Source: Barthelona sp. PCE (Eukaryota; Metamonada: BaSk clade). From it: a stretch of DNA of 64,000 nt. Under the pieces are notes generated by a model. It was not told the origin of the DNA. It worked only from the letters and a program-made list of their open reading frames with translations, and did not search any database. Made by a program: the position numbers and the translations under genes. Numbering within the stretch: the stretch's first letter is position 1; each line of letters starts with the position of its first letter. The DNA is taken from positions 1,426,001-1,490,000 of the forward strand of contig JAUFOR010000003.1 in NCBI GenBank assembly GCA_040285745.1, written 5' to 3'. Shown piece after piece: positions 9,613-20,100 of the stretch.

Positions 9613-10884
9613 ATGAGCGCAGAACATTGGTATTTCAGATTTTCATTCATCAATAAGGAAGATTTTGACGAATATTTACCCATTTTGAAGCAAATTCCTT
9701 CTTTGCTATCCATAATAAGGTCTTCTAATACCCCAAAAACCGTGGTCAACGATGTGAGGCAGCACCTATCCCTTGTATTTTCGCTATATGTAACTCAGTT
9801 CGAAAGATTCTTAAACGAAAACTCCCCATTCACTCATGAGAATGTGACTGATGTTATAGTTGCATACCATTCTTATCATTATGCCACAACATCTCTTTCA
9901 CAGAACAAGGTTACGAAACCTCAGAACAGCGTGTCTGTTTTGGAACAATTTTTCACAGAACTCTCTTCTTTTCTTGATGATACATGCACTCAAACTATTT
10001 CGTTGGGATGTGGTCTTATTCCTCTTGTCGGAAAAGAAAACTTTGAGATTTTCAACTACAGTTTGAAACCACAAATCTCGTTGGATAGTTATGAACCAAT
10101 CAAAAAGACCCGTGTATACACTTCAGGGGATGCGTTTCCAAGGTTAGAAAGGATTCTACCATCATTTACTCTGCAAGATTTTGGTTTTTTACCAGACTAT
10201 TTTGCATCATTTTTTGAAGAATTCTATACAATCAATACATTTCAATGTCCTACTTTGCGCAAATCTAGGTTTCTTTTACTCCATTGTAAGCTTGATATTA
10301 TGTTGGAAAAATTTGCCAACCTCAACGTTCGCTCTTTTTCTTTTGAACAGCAAAATCGTATAGATTTGGTTTTCCTTCCCTTGTTAAGTACCCTGTTTCT
10401 GCTTTCTGACCTGGATTTCTTCGGTAACAAACATCAAATTGAGAGAACAGTTACACACTTTAAGAGCATTGCGAAAAAGCAAATTTGCAGTATGATTGTG
10501 TCAAAAGGTATATATAAAATGGACAAGGCTGAATTTATTGCATTTTTTGATGTTCTGAGTGTTTTTTTTACAGACGAATATACACATCATAAATGTTTCA
10601 AAAGAGCACTAACGTTCATTCTGGAGGAAATCGTTAACGGAATGATACATGGCATGAAGACACAGCAATCTCTGGACCCTCAGATCATCACAGCTCAAGT
10701 GGAGCATCTTGAAAAATGTGCAGTCTTGCACAATTTAGATTATTTTTACACACCGCTCAAACGAGTACAGAACATTGTATTGGGTAGATATGGTCGCACT
10801 TGCTGTGCATGTCTTGTTTTAGACCGTGAATACGAAGAGGCAATACCAATCATGGAACTGCGCATGTGGGAACGAAAATTGTAA
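9613..10884 (+). CDS. Unrecognised 423-residue protein
   Basis: The intact frame from ATG at 9613 begins MSAEHWYFRF. The protein is rich in Phe, Leu and amphipathic helices with no membrane segment, signal peptide or recognisable motif. The helical, Cys- and aromatic-rich C-terminus ends MELRMWERKL. A short upstream ORF (ATG at 9605, stop after three codons) overlaps the start and could lower translation. The composition resembles alpha-solenoid scaffolds, but I cannot assign a family. Confidence 0.7.
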   Translation: MSAEHWYFRFSFINKEDFDEYLPILKQIPSLLSIIRSSNTPKTVVNDVRQHLSLVFSLYVTQFERFLNENSPFTHENVTDVIVAYHSYHYATTSLSQNKVTKPQNSVSVLEQFFTELSSFLDDTCTQTISLGCGLIPLVGKENFEIFNYSLKPQISLDSYEPIKKTRVYTSGDAFPRLERILPSFTLQDFGFLPDYFASFFEEFYTINTFQCPTLRKSRFLLLHCKLDIMLEKFANLNVRSFSFEQQNRIDLVFLPLLSTLFLLSDLDFFGNKHQIERTVTHFKSIAKKQICSMIVSKGIYKMDKAEFIAFFDVLSVFFTDEYTHHKCFKRALTFILEEIVNGMIHGMKTQQSLDPQIITAQVEHLEKCAVLHNLDYFYTPLKRVQNIVLGRYGRTCCACLVLDREYEEAIPIMELRMWERKL

Positions 10885-11502
10885 GTGATATTTATTGCTT
10901 TTTGTAAATAAACTAAGCTCATGTACATCTACGGACAATTATAAAATGTATATATATATATAGAAAAGGGTGTAATCTAACTTTACAAAAAGTTTTCTTT
11001 AAAACCACAATTATAAGGTTTCTAAGGATTTTGTTGTGTTTGTGACTGTATTTTACCATAGTATTTCCGAAAAAAAGATTTATTTACCATAAAATTGAAA
11101 AAAGTAGAAAGGATCAAATTGCTTAACTAGCTTTTTTTAATACTATACAAGTATCTTTACAATATCTTCCTAATCAAAATAAATTGAAATTATTAAGCAA
11201 AAAATACACTTGAAAATGGTTAAAAAACGAATAATTAAAATATTTAACCAACAAAAAGCAGTGAATTTGTTTACTTTTTGAGATTTTTTTATTTTTTTAA
11301 ATAATTAGGATGACGAATTGATATATGGTTATAAAAAGGTAATTGTCGACTTAAATGTATGAACAAACGTTAGAATAGTTGAATAAAAGGAAAAACAAAA
11401 ATATGCTCGTTTTACATTTGTCAATTCTCAGAGAATGCTTTAACTATCATGTTAATCTTGAAAATTGAAGATAATAATAGGAAATTCTCAATTAAGCATG
11501 AT

Positions 11503-11516
11503 ACCTGCATGCAGGT
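11503..11516. repeat. Perfect 14-bp palindrome
   Basis: ACCTGCATGCAGGT equals its own reverse complement and stands out in an otherwise AT-rich spacer. It could be a dimeric protein-binding site. The half-site ACCTGCA also forms the end of the inverted repeat at 56.8 kb. Confidence 0.5.
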
Positions 11517-11626
11517 TAAGGAAGTTAGCCTTATATAGTAATGTATAGCATTGGGCACATATGAAATTAATGAAATACTCAACTAGAGTCGTTACAAACC
11601 TGATAAATGTTGTTGTTTACTTTTTT

Positions 11627-11648
11627 TTACTCTTTATCAACTCTTTAC
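11627..11648 (+). promoter_or_regulatory. Doubled start-proximal ACTCTTTA element
   Basis: Two tandem versions (TTTACTCTTTATC and AACTCTTTAC) end two bases before the ATG at 11650. They match elements before other genes in the window. The role as initiator is inferred. Confidence 0.4.
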
Positions 11649-11649
11649 G

Positions 11650-14376
11650 ATGCTGAGCACAGGGGCTATTAAAGTATTGAAGACACCACTAAGACACCCA
11701 TCGACCCGTTGTGGGAGCCGGAATGCGTTCCTGAATCTAAGTTATCAGAAGCGCATCAGCGTTCTTTACTTGTTGAGCGGTCTAGGTCCTAAAGATATTA
11801 TTCTTCCATCGGGGTTGAGCAGTATTGTTGACGTTGATACTCTGTATATTGATATGGAAGGCATGGTTTCCGGTTTAGCGCATAAGCATAAACTTGATTT
11901 AAGTGATATTCCGTATGCTGACCACGAAACAACCCAGATCCAGCATACAATTTTATCCAGCTTCAAGCTACAATCTCCAGAAGCGACTCAGGAAGCATTA
12001 TCACCATTTTGTATTGAAAAACAGGAATTGATGGACTCACCGTGTATAGATGTTGAGAATTCGATGTTAGAAGTTGAAAATCCTCGTAAATCCGAGTTCA
12101 TAAAGAGAGATTTGTTAGTGTGCGGCTTTCAACATCTGTGGTTGACAATGATGCCTGTAGGGAAGGATGAGGCAAAAATAGAAAGCCTGAGTCAGGTCAG
12201 AGTCATGTTTTCTATCTCTCATTTGAAGTTTGGCTTTATGTCTCTTGTTTTTGATAAGATGAGGGGAGAGTTCGACGCTTTCAATGCAAAAACACTCATT
12301 CAGTTGCTCATATGTATCGTTGATTCATCTTCTCCGAACACCTCGATACAGTGGTGGACAAAACCGCTTTTGTTAATGATCCGTAGCTGTATAGATGCTG
12401 TTACAGGTGTTATTCCCAATATCTCTGAGATCGAAGACGGTCTTCGGCTCATCGAGGAGTGCATCTCGTTCAACGGTTTGACGCTTAATGAGAAGTTCAG
12501 GGAGCAGTTCTTACGTCTTTTCCCAGAAGATATGGCTGTACCTCGCAGTCTCATTGATGATATGTTCCACGCCTTTTACATGAGCTGTTTCAGCAAGGAC
12601 AGCAGCCCCATCAATGAGATGTTACTTGCTCTTGTCGAAGACCACACCGATTCTTTTCTTGGTGAGACTACGGTTCACCGTATAAATGAGCTGAAACTTT
12701 CGTGTGTTCTCGATTTTGTGCTAGTGAATCCATGTGACGCCATGGTACACTTTGCATGTGACATGGCAGAGTCGATCAACCTTAAAGAGATCAGGAACTG
12801 CGGGTCCCGTAACATCATTCGAGAATGGGTCACTAGCCAGCTGGTGGAGTTTAGATCCTATGATAAACCTGTCGCAGTCTGGGGCATGTGTCTTCAGCTG
12901 TTGAAGGATGTCATAGATGATGATTTTGAGTTGGTGATGGAGGCCAAGTACCAAGCTCAGATTTTGTCCAATTCAGAATTTGAAGACGTAGACCCGTTCC
13001 AGCAGCTCGAGAACGTGGCAAGGGCTTTCATGCGTGACGTCGACGTTGCCAACGAGTTGTTGAACAACGATCGTGGCAAGCGAATTCTGTTTTTACTGAA
13101 GAAGGCATGGGTTACAATCATCAACAAATACTTTAATAGTTTTATTGACGCTAGCATTGGTATTGACGACCGATTGTTCGCGTTGTATCCACACAACGTG
13201 AAATCAATGAATGCTTATCTCCCGGAGGAGCTGGCCATCGATATAACTGAAGTTTTTGATAGTGTCATTGAGAGGAAGTTAGTCAGTGAAGTTGGCGAGC
13301 TCAGCGCTAAGATGAAGATTATCGTCAAGGACGACAGCCCAGTACCCAGTGCTTCATATACATCCACATATACTCAGTTTCAGCGGTTCTTTAACTCCCG
13401 TGTCAGCCCCTTCTTTGATCCTTCCTATGATGTTTCTATTTCGCATCATATGCTTGTTACACTCACATACTACATGCAGAACTGCGCCATGGTTATTACT
13501 GCACACTACAAGCCGGAGAACCTGAAGCCAACAGCTTTACTTAATTTATCTGTCTCGCCGCATCCGTTTATGCCCCATCCAGTGATCCAGAGGATGCACG
13601 AGATCGGGTGCATGGGAGGGACTCCTGCTATCCAGACGCAGGTGAGCACTATTACAACAGAGGAGCTAATATTGAAGATTAACACATTGACTGAGCTCAG
13701 GAATTACTTCATCACGGCTTTTGGCAAGGTTTATGATTTTGCTATGCGCCATGAGATGGCGGACATTGCTATGCAGATCTCTCGTATCAACCTCAGCGTC
13801 CAGGACAAGGTGACGAATGCTATAAAGCAGCTCATCAGTTTTGCAGCTTGTTCATTTGTGCACCACGACTTCCGCTTTCAGTTACAGCCGTTGTACATCC
13901 CTGATCTAGGCAATGGCATCTTTATGGATGGAGTTTTTGAAGATATGTGTGAGCTCCACTCTAGGACGTTCCAGAACATCTACCACTTGCATCTTAGAGA
14001 AATCAATGGCGCGACGCTTGAGTGGTTGCTTTATTTCATCAAACATAAGATATTAGGTGATATCCAAGTCAAACACACACCAGATTTCATTTCTGTTCCC
14101 ATCGAGGACATTCATAACATTTGCAAGGAATTCAAGACGATGTCAAACCCGGACAGATGCGCTGAGCTCGAGAAACAGTACACAATGGAGATTGGTCGAG
14201 TTCTTAACGTACAGACTGATGATTTGTTACACAGTTTGGAGCAGCAACGCAAGAAACGTCTGGACATGACGTTTGAGGAGCAGCTTAGAGCTCTATGTGT
14301 GTTGCATCATCGTCAGTTTGACGAAAAAATCACCAAAAAGTTTAACCTTTACTTAAAGGAGCTAAACATGCGTTAA
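11650..14376 (+). CDS. Large helical protein, unrecognised (908 aa)
   Basis: One uninterrupted frame; the start is supported by the element directly before it. The sequence is almost entirely amphipathic helix, with no membrane span, zinc motif or nucleotide-binding signature. It ends in a basic/acidic stretch (LEQQRKKRLDMTFEEQLRAL). The general look recalls alpha-solenoid vesicle-tethering or MUN-type proteins, but no diagnostic motif backs this. It is tail-to-tail with the USP at 14390, only 13 bp apart. Confidence 0.8.
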   Translation: MLSTGAIKVLKTPLRHPSTRCGSRNAFLNLSYQKRISVLYLLSGLGPKDIILPSGLSSIVDVDTLYIDMEGMVSGLAHKHKLDLSDIPYADHETTQIQHTILSSFKLQSPEATQEALSPFCIEKQELMDSPCIDVENSMLEVENPRKSEFIKRDLLVCGFQHLWLTMMPVGKDEAKIESLSQVRVMFSISHLKFGFMSLVFDKMRGEFDAFNAKTLIQLLICIVDSSSPNTSIQWWTKPLLLMIRSCIDAVTGVIPNISEIEDGLRLIEECISFNGLTLNEKFREQFLRLFPEDMAVPRSLIDDMFHAFYMSCFSKDSSPINEMLLALVEDHTDSFLGETTVHRINELKLSCVLDFVLVNPCDAMVHFACDMAESINLKEIRNCGSRNIIREWVTSQLVEFRSYDKPVAVWGMCLQLLKDVIDDDFELVMEAKYQAQILSNSEFEDVDPFQQLENVARAFMRDVDVANELLNNDRGKRILFLLKKAWVTIINKYFNSFIDASIGIDDRLFALYPHNVKSMNAYLPEELAIDITEVFDSVIERKLVSEVGELSAKMKIIVKDDSPVPSASYTSTYTQFQRFFNSRVSPFFDPSYDVSISHHMLVTLTYYMQNCAMVITAHYKPENLKPTALLNLSVSPHPFMPHPVIQRMHEIGCMGGTPAIQTQVSTITTEELILKINTLTELRNYFITAFGKVYDFAMRHEMADIAMQISRINLSVQDKVTNAIKQLISFAACSFVHHDFRFQLQPLYIPDLGNGIFMDGVFEDMCELHSRTFQNIYHLHLREINGATLEWLLYFIKHKILGDIQVKHTPDFISVPIEDIHNICKEFKTMSNPDRCAELEKQYTMEIGRVLNVQTDDLLHSLEQQRKKRLDMTFEEQLRALCVLHHRQFDEKITKKFNLYLKELNMR

Positions 14377-14389
14377 ATGTAAATAGATT

Positions 14390-16879
14390 CTATTCCCTAC
14401 GCATGTACATAAGGACGTAGGCGGCAGAACCAGAGACTGAGTTCAAATCACATGAGCGGACGTGAGAGTCGTCGCAGTAAAACCAGGATCTGTTCACAGC
14501 ATGCTTAACAGCAGCAGTGTAATGGCCTCCTCCCAGACTGCCATGGTGCAGAGAAACAGCGTATAACTCATACACAGTGGATTGTTGTGGGTGCTCAACG
14601 AAAGGGGCAATATCAATAACCTCTGGGAAGTCGATGTCGGTATCTACTCGATGATAGCGTGAGCTGTTAGCACCAAAGCGTTTAAGCTGGATAGTGAGCA
14701 TCTTGGGTGCACTCCAGAGCTTAGTCATCTTAACAGGTGAAACTCGTTGTTTGCAGTGCGGGCACTTCCATGTTTCATCAGTGTCTAAGCACTCTGGCGT
14801 TGACAGCTCTTCGAAACAGTTACGCAGGCTGATACCTTTTGTTCCAAGGCTCTCTAAAACAGAGTTATCCTTACGGACACCGTTCAGATCCCGTGTCAGG
14901 GCAGTTGTTAGTGTAGAAACAGAATCGCTGCCAATTTCAGCAACAAAATAATCGGTATTGTACCCAGTAACATGTTTAATACCCAATATGTCCACACCAT
15001 GAATCTCAATTATCGGATCAATGATGTCAGAGATAGTTGCAGGGTTAATCTCATCGCGCTGACCTGTATAGCTGATGAATACTGGGGCAACACTCAGTTT
15101 ATCGTATGATGTACGGCCGTATGAAGAGCGGGATCGCTTGCCAAAATGCACAGCTAAAACTTTGTGCTGTGGACTGGCTGTGCTACTGTTCGCAGTCTCA
15201 AACGCCAACAGCTTAGAATCGGCAGGGCGAGAGTAGTAAGAGCGGGCGGCCTCCACACGTTCATTACTGTCGATGACCTTGAACTCAACGGATGACTTGC
15301 CTCTGTTAGGAGAGCGGTTGCTGTATGATGAGTAACTTGAAGTGTAGTTGTATGTGTAAGAGCGTTTCTGTGACATACGGGCAAGGCCGAACATCGACGT
15401 GTTGATACCAAGCTTCTCGGCTATAACCCTTTTGAGTGAGCTTCCCACAATATCGCTTGATCCAACAAAGCCAAACTCAACAGGTTCGCCATCTCTAGGA
15501 ACAAAAACAACGCGGAAAACCTTCTTTGGTGAAGGAATAGGGAGTGAAAGGACCATAAACGGGTCGAAAGTGTGACTCTCACCGTTGCAGTTTGTGCATT
15601 TGAGGCTACCATAGTATTGGCCCTGTATGTCGGCCATTATTGGGTGCCTGATCTGCGATTGGTGCGCTTCCCAGTACAGCCTAGCGTGTTCATCCCTTGT
15701 TTTGCAGAGTTCAGGGACTTCCACATATGTCTTTTTCTTATTCTGGTTCATGTCCTCTAATAGGCCATCAAGAGTTGACAGGATGAGTTCGTGTGAGTCC
15801 TCCTGGGCAAAACCACGGAACCGGGGATTGAACCTCTGAATTGCTTGTTTAAAGTCTCGTGGAGCAATACTTCTGAACTTTCCAGACCATGCGTTCTCTA
15901 TGAGCTCACCGAAACCACGGGCGACATGACCTCCTGTACCATCCTTGTTTTTCTTGTTAATCATGGACCTCCAGCTTGTTGATAAGAAAAACTCAATGAG
16001 TGGAGGTGAGGAGAGCAGACATTGCAGTCCACTGTTCATAAAACAAGTGTTTCCCATGTTGTTTAGGCCAACCACACCGGCACCTTTCTTGCTCGAAAGT
16101 ATTTCAACCAGTTGTAATGGCAAAACTTGTGATTCACCGACTTGGGCCATTGTGATGGCTCCTGGTTCAGGTTCATCTGTTTCAGACTCGGACTCAGTCT
16201 CTGCTGGAAAGCTTTCGATTGAGCCGAAGATATCGTTGTTCTGCTGACTATTGGCTTCTGTATCATGATATGATACATGTTTTGCATATCCACGCAGCGG
16301 GTTTGAACCTGTGTTCTTACGAAGTGACTTGACAATGATGCGGCAGAACTGTTTGGGGATAATACTGAATATGCTACGATTACCATCAAGCTTGATGGTA
16401 GATCCATCATTGGAGTAATAAAGGCTACATACGTCCTTATCGTAGCCCATAGACCCCTCGAAGCGCTCCAGGACGGTGTTGGCAGTCTCATCAGAGAAAA
16501 CTAAGCCATAAACAATCTTCATCTCGTCTGTTATGCAAATTGGAATTGCTGGAACCCAGCGATGATTAACACCTGCTCCAATGCGCTTAACGTGAATTGG
16601 GGTTGATAGCTTGTTCTTAAAATGATCTTCAAGAGTCTTCCACACCTTTTCACTTACAAAAACTGCGTCAACATTCTTTTCGACTGTTGACATTAAGATC
16701 CAGACCTTGCTTCTATCCTGGAACTCAAACGGCTCACTGATATCTGTGTTATCGATAGGATTGTTGGTGATGGATGTGGTTAATGAATTAAGCCATGTGT
16801 TAGAGATTGCGTATCTGATTTCTCCGTTTGTACCCTCGTCATCGAGCTGGATTAGCGAGTTTACGTATTGAAAATCCAT
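14390..16879 (-). CDS. Ubiquitin-specific protease, USP4/15/Ubp12-like
   Basis: 829 residues from ATG at 16879. A longer frame exists, but the pyrimidine-rich leader CTTTCACTTCTCAAAG sits just upstream of this ATG. Residues 1-240 are non-catalytic and end in an acidic ESESETDEPEP linker. The Cys box is GLNNMGNTCFMN with nucleophile Cys279. The His box is SLHHGSLGGGHYTAA near residue 780, with FYCDDSHV after it. A CxxC pair (WKCPHCKQ) marks the zinc-ribbon finger, and a long insertion splits the catalytic domain as in USP4/11/15. It removes ubiquitin from proteins. All catalytic residues are present. Confidence 0.93.
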   Translation of the reverse strand: MDFQYVNSLIQLDDEGTNGEIRYAISNTWLNSLTTSITNNPIDNTDISEPFEFQDRSKVWILMSTVEKNVDAVFVSEKVWKTLEDHFKNKLSTPIHVKRIGAGVNHRWVPAIPICITDEMKIVYGLVFSDETANTVLERFEGSMGYDKDVCSLYYSNDGSTIKLDGNRSIFSIIPKQFCRIIVKSLRKNTGSNPLRGYAKHVSYHDTEANSQQNNDIFGSIESFPAETESESETDEPEPGAITMAQVGESQVLPLQLVEILSSKKGAGVVGLNNMGNTCFMNSGLQCLLSSPPLIEFFLSTSWRSMINKKNKDGTGGHVARGFGELIENAWSGKFRSIAPRDFKQAIQRFNPRFRGFAQEDSHELILSTLDGLLEDMNQNKKKTYVEVPELCKTRDEHARLYWEAHQSQIRHPIMADIQGQYYGSLKCTNCNGESHTFDPFMVLSLPIPSPKKVFRVVFVPRDGEPVEFGFVGSSDIVGSSLKRVIAEKLGINTSMFGLARMSQKRSYTYNYTSSYSSYSNRSPNRGKSSVEFKVIDSNERVEAARSYYSRPADSKLLAFETANSSTASPQHKVLAVHFGKRSRSSYGRTSYDKLSVAPVFISYTGQRDEINPATISDIIDPIIEIHGVDILGIKHVTGYNTDYFVAEIGSDSVSTLTTALTRDLNGVRKDNSVLESLGTKGISLRNCFEELSTPECLDTDETWKCPHCKQRVSPVKMTKLWSAPKMLTIQLKRFGANSSRYHRVDTDIDFPEVIDIAPFVEHPQQSTVYELYAVSLHHGSLGGGHYTAAVKHAVNRSWFYCDDSHVRSCDLNSVSGSAAYVLMYMRRE

Positions 16880-17164
16880 AACTTTGAGAAGTGAAAGATG
16901 GAAAATGTGTAAAAACGGGGTTAACATCTTTTGTTTTGGCTGAATATCCTCCAGCAATCATCCTTACCACAAATAGAAAAGTAATTCAAGTATACTGATG
17001 CTTTGATAGAGATTTTTTTTTACTGCACAGTTTTAACGTTAAGAATTTGTTTAGTAATGTAAAACATGGTTGAAAAACAACCTTTTCGAAGATATAGCTT
17101 TGTGTCTGAATGCTTTTCTGTCTATTTTTTTACTCACCTTTTCTTACCTTTTGCGTTATTTTTG

Positions 17165-20100
17165 ATGTTCACAAGTGAACCAAATCAATCACCGTATATC
17201 AATGAGCTGAAGCATGAATTTAAAATCCCTGTCTCCCGTTTGATTTTAGCGTCAAGCCTCAAGGATAGCTTTGTTTTCTCTAACAAACGCTTCAATCTAA
17301 CAGTTTCTTCACGTATGGTCCCCAACCATCTTTCTTTCTTTGTTGAGGCTGATTTTGATATTGCTCCAACTGAACGGTTTGAGACCAATCTTAATCTTGG
17401 TCTTTTCAATTATGTTGGTCGCGAATACATTGAAATACCCTTACGTCTGGAGTTTCATTCCGAAAAGAAGTCTATTGGTGTTCCTTTTTTCATTCCACTA
17501 GATGATATTTATCATGAAACTGTTAAAGGCAGAAAGGAGCAAATGTTCAGCAGGCTGTCAAGCGAGAAGAACCCTGGAAAGTTTGTTTCTTCCAATTTGG
17601 AGAAATTTTTCACATTAAAGGAGAAGTACATTCGTGACGGTTCAATTTATGTTCGTGCACGTCTTTTTGACACAACAAAACCCCGTTACAACAACCCCAC
17701 TGTCCCTGAAATGCTCGAATACATCGAGAACATGCCAGAGAAGCTTCCTTTAGGCGTGGGTAATCAAGGTGCTACTTGTTACCTTAATTCGATGGTTCAG
17801 ACTCTTTACCACGTTGAATCCTTCAAGGACGTTATCGAAGATGCTAACATCGATCCCAACGCGTGGGGCATGTCACGCAGACCAGTTGTTTTGGAACTGC
17901 GTCGTCTTTTTAAGTGGCTTGATCGTGGATTTTGTGCAGCAGATACCCGTGGACTCACAAGTTCTTTCGGTTGGTCAGGCGAAGTCAACGTACAGCACGA
18001 TGTACAAGAGTTCTTTACTGTCTTGATGGGAAAACTCCAGGAGCATTACATGAATGTAGCAAAGGCGAAGCTCGATGAGTTAGTTGAGCCTTCATTCCAA
18101 GAAATCGAGAACATCGTGCGCAACAACGTGTTCTCATCACCCGTTGATGATTTGTTCGAGGGTTCATTCTGTTCATATTTGCAATGTTGTGACCCTGATG
18201 TACCTTTTTTTAGCGCCAACCTCGACAAGTTCCGTTCAGTATCTGTTCCTGTCAAGGGTTGCTCTTCTTTAAAGGACTCACTGCGTGCAATCAGCAAACC
18301 AGAGGTGTTAGATGGTGAAAACCAGTATGATACGGAAGACTACGGTCTTCAGGACGTTTATAAAGGACAGCTGTTCCATAAGCTTCCGGGAGTTCTCATG
18401 TTCCACCTGCAGCGTATCGCATATGACTGGAGGGCTGACACAATCACAAAGGATCGTTCCGAGCTCAAGTTTGACGAAGAGATCGACATGAAGCCTTTTG
18501 TCTTATCGCGAAAGAACGGTAGAATCATTGAGCTATGTGAGCGCCACGACGTTCGTAAGAAGCTTAATAAGTTGGATGAAGTTTCACAGCACGATCACAG
18601 ATTTTCAAAGGAATATTTCATTGAGAACGGTTATCCGGACCGTAACCCAGATTATTCGGACGTTAAGACGTTCAGCGGTGAGCCACCAATCGTTAACAAG
18701 TGCACCAAGTACAAACTGGCCGCAGTTATTGTCCATTATGGTGACGTAGATTCAGGACATTATTATTGCTACTGTTCCCCGCTCAACGATCCTAACGGTC
18801 AATGGATGCGCTTTAACGACAGCCGAGTGACTCCTGTGTCCAGATACGAGGCGATGGAGTGCAACTTTGGAGGTAATAACACTTGTGGTCCCCGTGGTGA
18901 GGCATACATGCTCGCTTACATCCGCAAGGATCTTCTCGAAGCAAAAGGTGCGGAGGAAGAGGTGTACACACCAGGAGACCCCATTGCCACGACGATAGAT
19001 GAGGTTGATCATTACAGAATGATGGATTTCATGTACAACAAGAAGACCACCCCCAGTTTCAACGTCCAAGTGATGCAACATCCTGAGGGCGACTATACTC
19101 GAGGGTTGCCGCCGAAGAAAGTCGTGCAATCGTTCAAGCGCTTTGGTGACATGACGATCAGTGATGCTCTGACCGTTGACAAGCAGAACTTGATGCTCAA
19201 GTCAATTTATGACAATTGGCTCGCTTCATACGAATTGCTGACGACGGTTGCCGGGGATCCGCAGCAGTTCGAGTCAATGAAACCACTTTCCGAGCTCAAG
19301 ATTGAGAACATTGCTCATCATAGCATTGTCAAGGAGGGTGACGAGGTTGAGCCCACCGAAATCCTCACTAAAGACCTTGTTTTGTACGGAACAAAGCCGC
19401 TGGCCATCGTCCAGCAGTCGAATTCCCTCGAGTCATGCGCTAAACTTGCCGAGATGCAGAACCGCCTTGCCAACGATTTTGACGAGCTACGGTTCGTCCC
19501 CTCTTCCATTGAGGCATCCCAGGACCCCCGTGTCCACCAGTGGCGCTCGCCGATGAGAAGTGTTGCCGGAAATATAAGGTTGATGTCCACAACTGTGCTC
19601 AACCCAGAATGTTCATCCTTCACTGAATTGGTGCCCATCAAGAAATTCATGGATCAGGTCAGTTTTGTTGGTTACATCGCGGTTAACGTCAACATTCCAA
19701 TCAAACAGCAAATATCACAATCAAAGCATGTTTCCGATGGAATCACAGTTTTTGTTGAGGGTGGTCCTTCAATCGATGATGATTACATGCACGTCCCGTT
19801 CAAGAACACAATTTATGTCATCACAGCGTATCCAAGTCAATATATTCAAGAGATTGAACATCGTAACAGTCATGTTAGTTTGGAATTGCATGATTACGCT
19901 GAGCATACTAAGGTATTAGGAGATATCCGCATTCCCCGCACGGACAACTACGAACAGCTCTCCAGTAGGGTAGCAGAGATCGTCAATGTTCCCTCGGATC
20001 AGGTGCGCATGTACCCACACTTTGCCATTAACAATGGTCCCTCAACTCATCCTCTTTCACACGAGAAGGAGATCACTGTTAAGAAATGGTGGTGGACAAG

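Larger units (their letters stand above)
10885..11649. other. AT-rich intergenic spacer
   Basis: 765 bp, very AT-rich, with a TA run near 10951-10962 and many A/T homopolymers. No coding fragment, tRNA or terminator-like structure is evident apart from the palindrome at 11503 and the start-proximal element at 11627-11648. Confidence 0.5.

Noticed and set aside
10945-10965. TA-rich run as a telomere- or centromere-like repeat
   Set aside because: Only a short dinucleotide run in an AT-rich spacer; no array structure.
17066-17164. N-terminal extension of the USP7-like protein with a hydrophobic stretch
   Set aside because: The hydrophobic residues come from T-rich leader DNA, USP7 proteins are nuclear/cytosolic, and the ATG at 17165 follows a typical leader.
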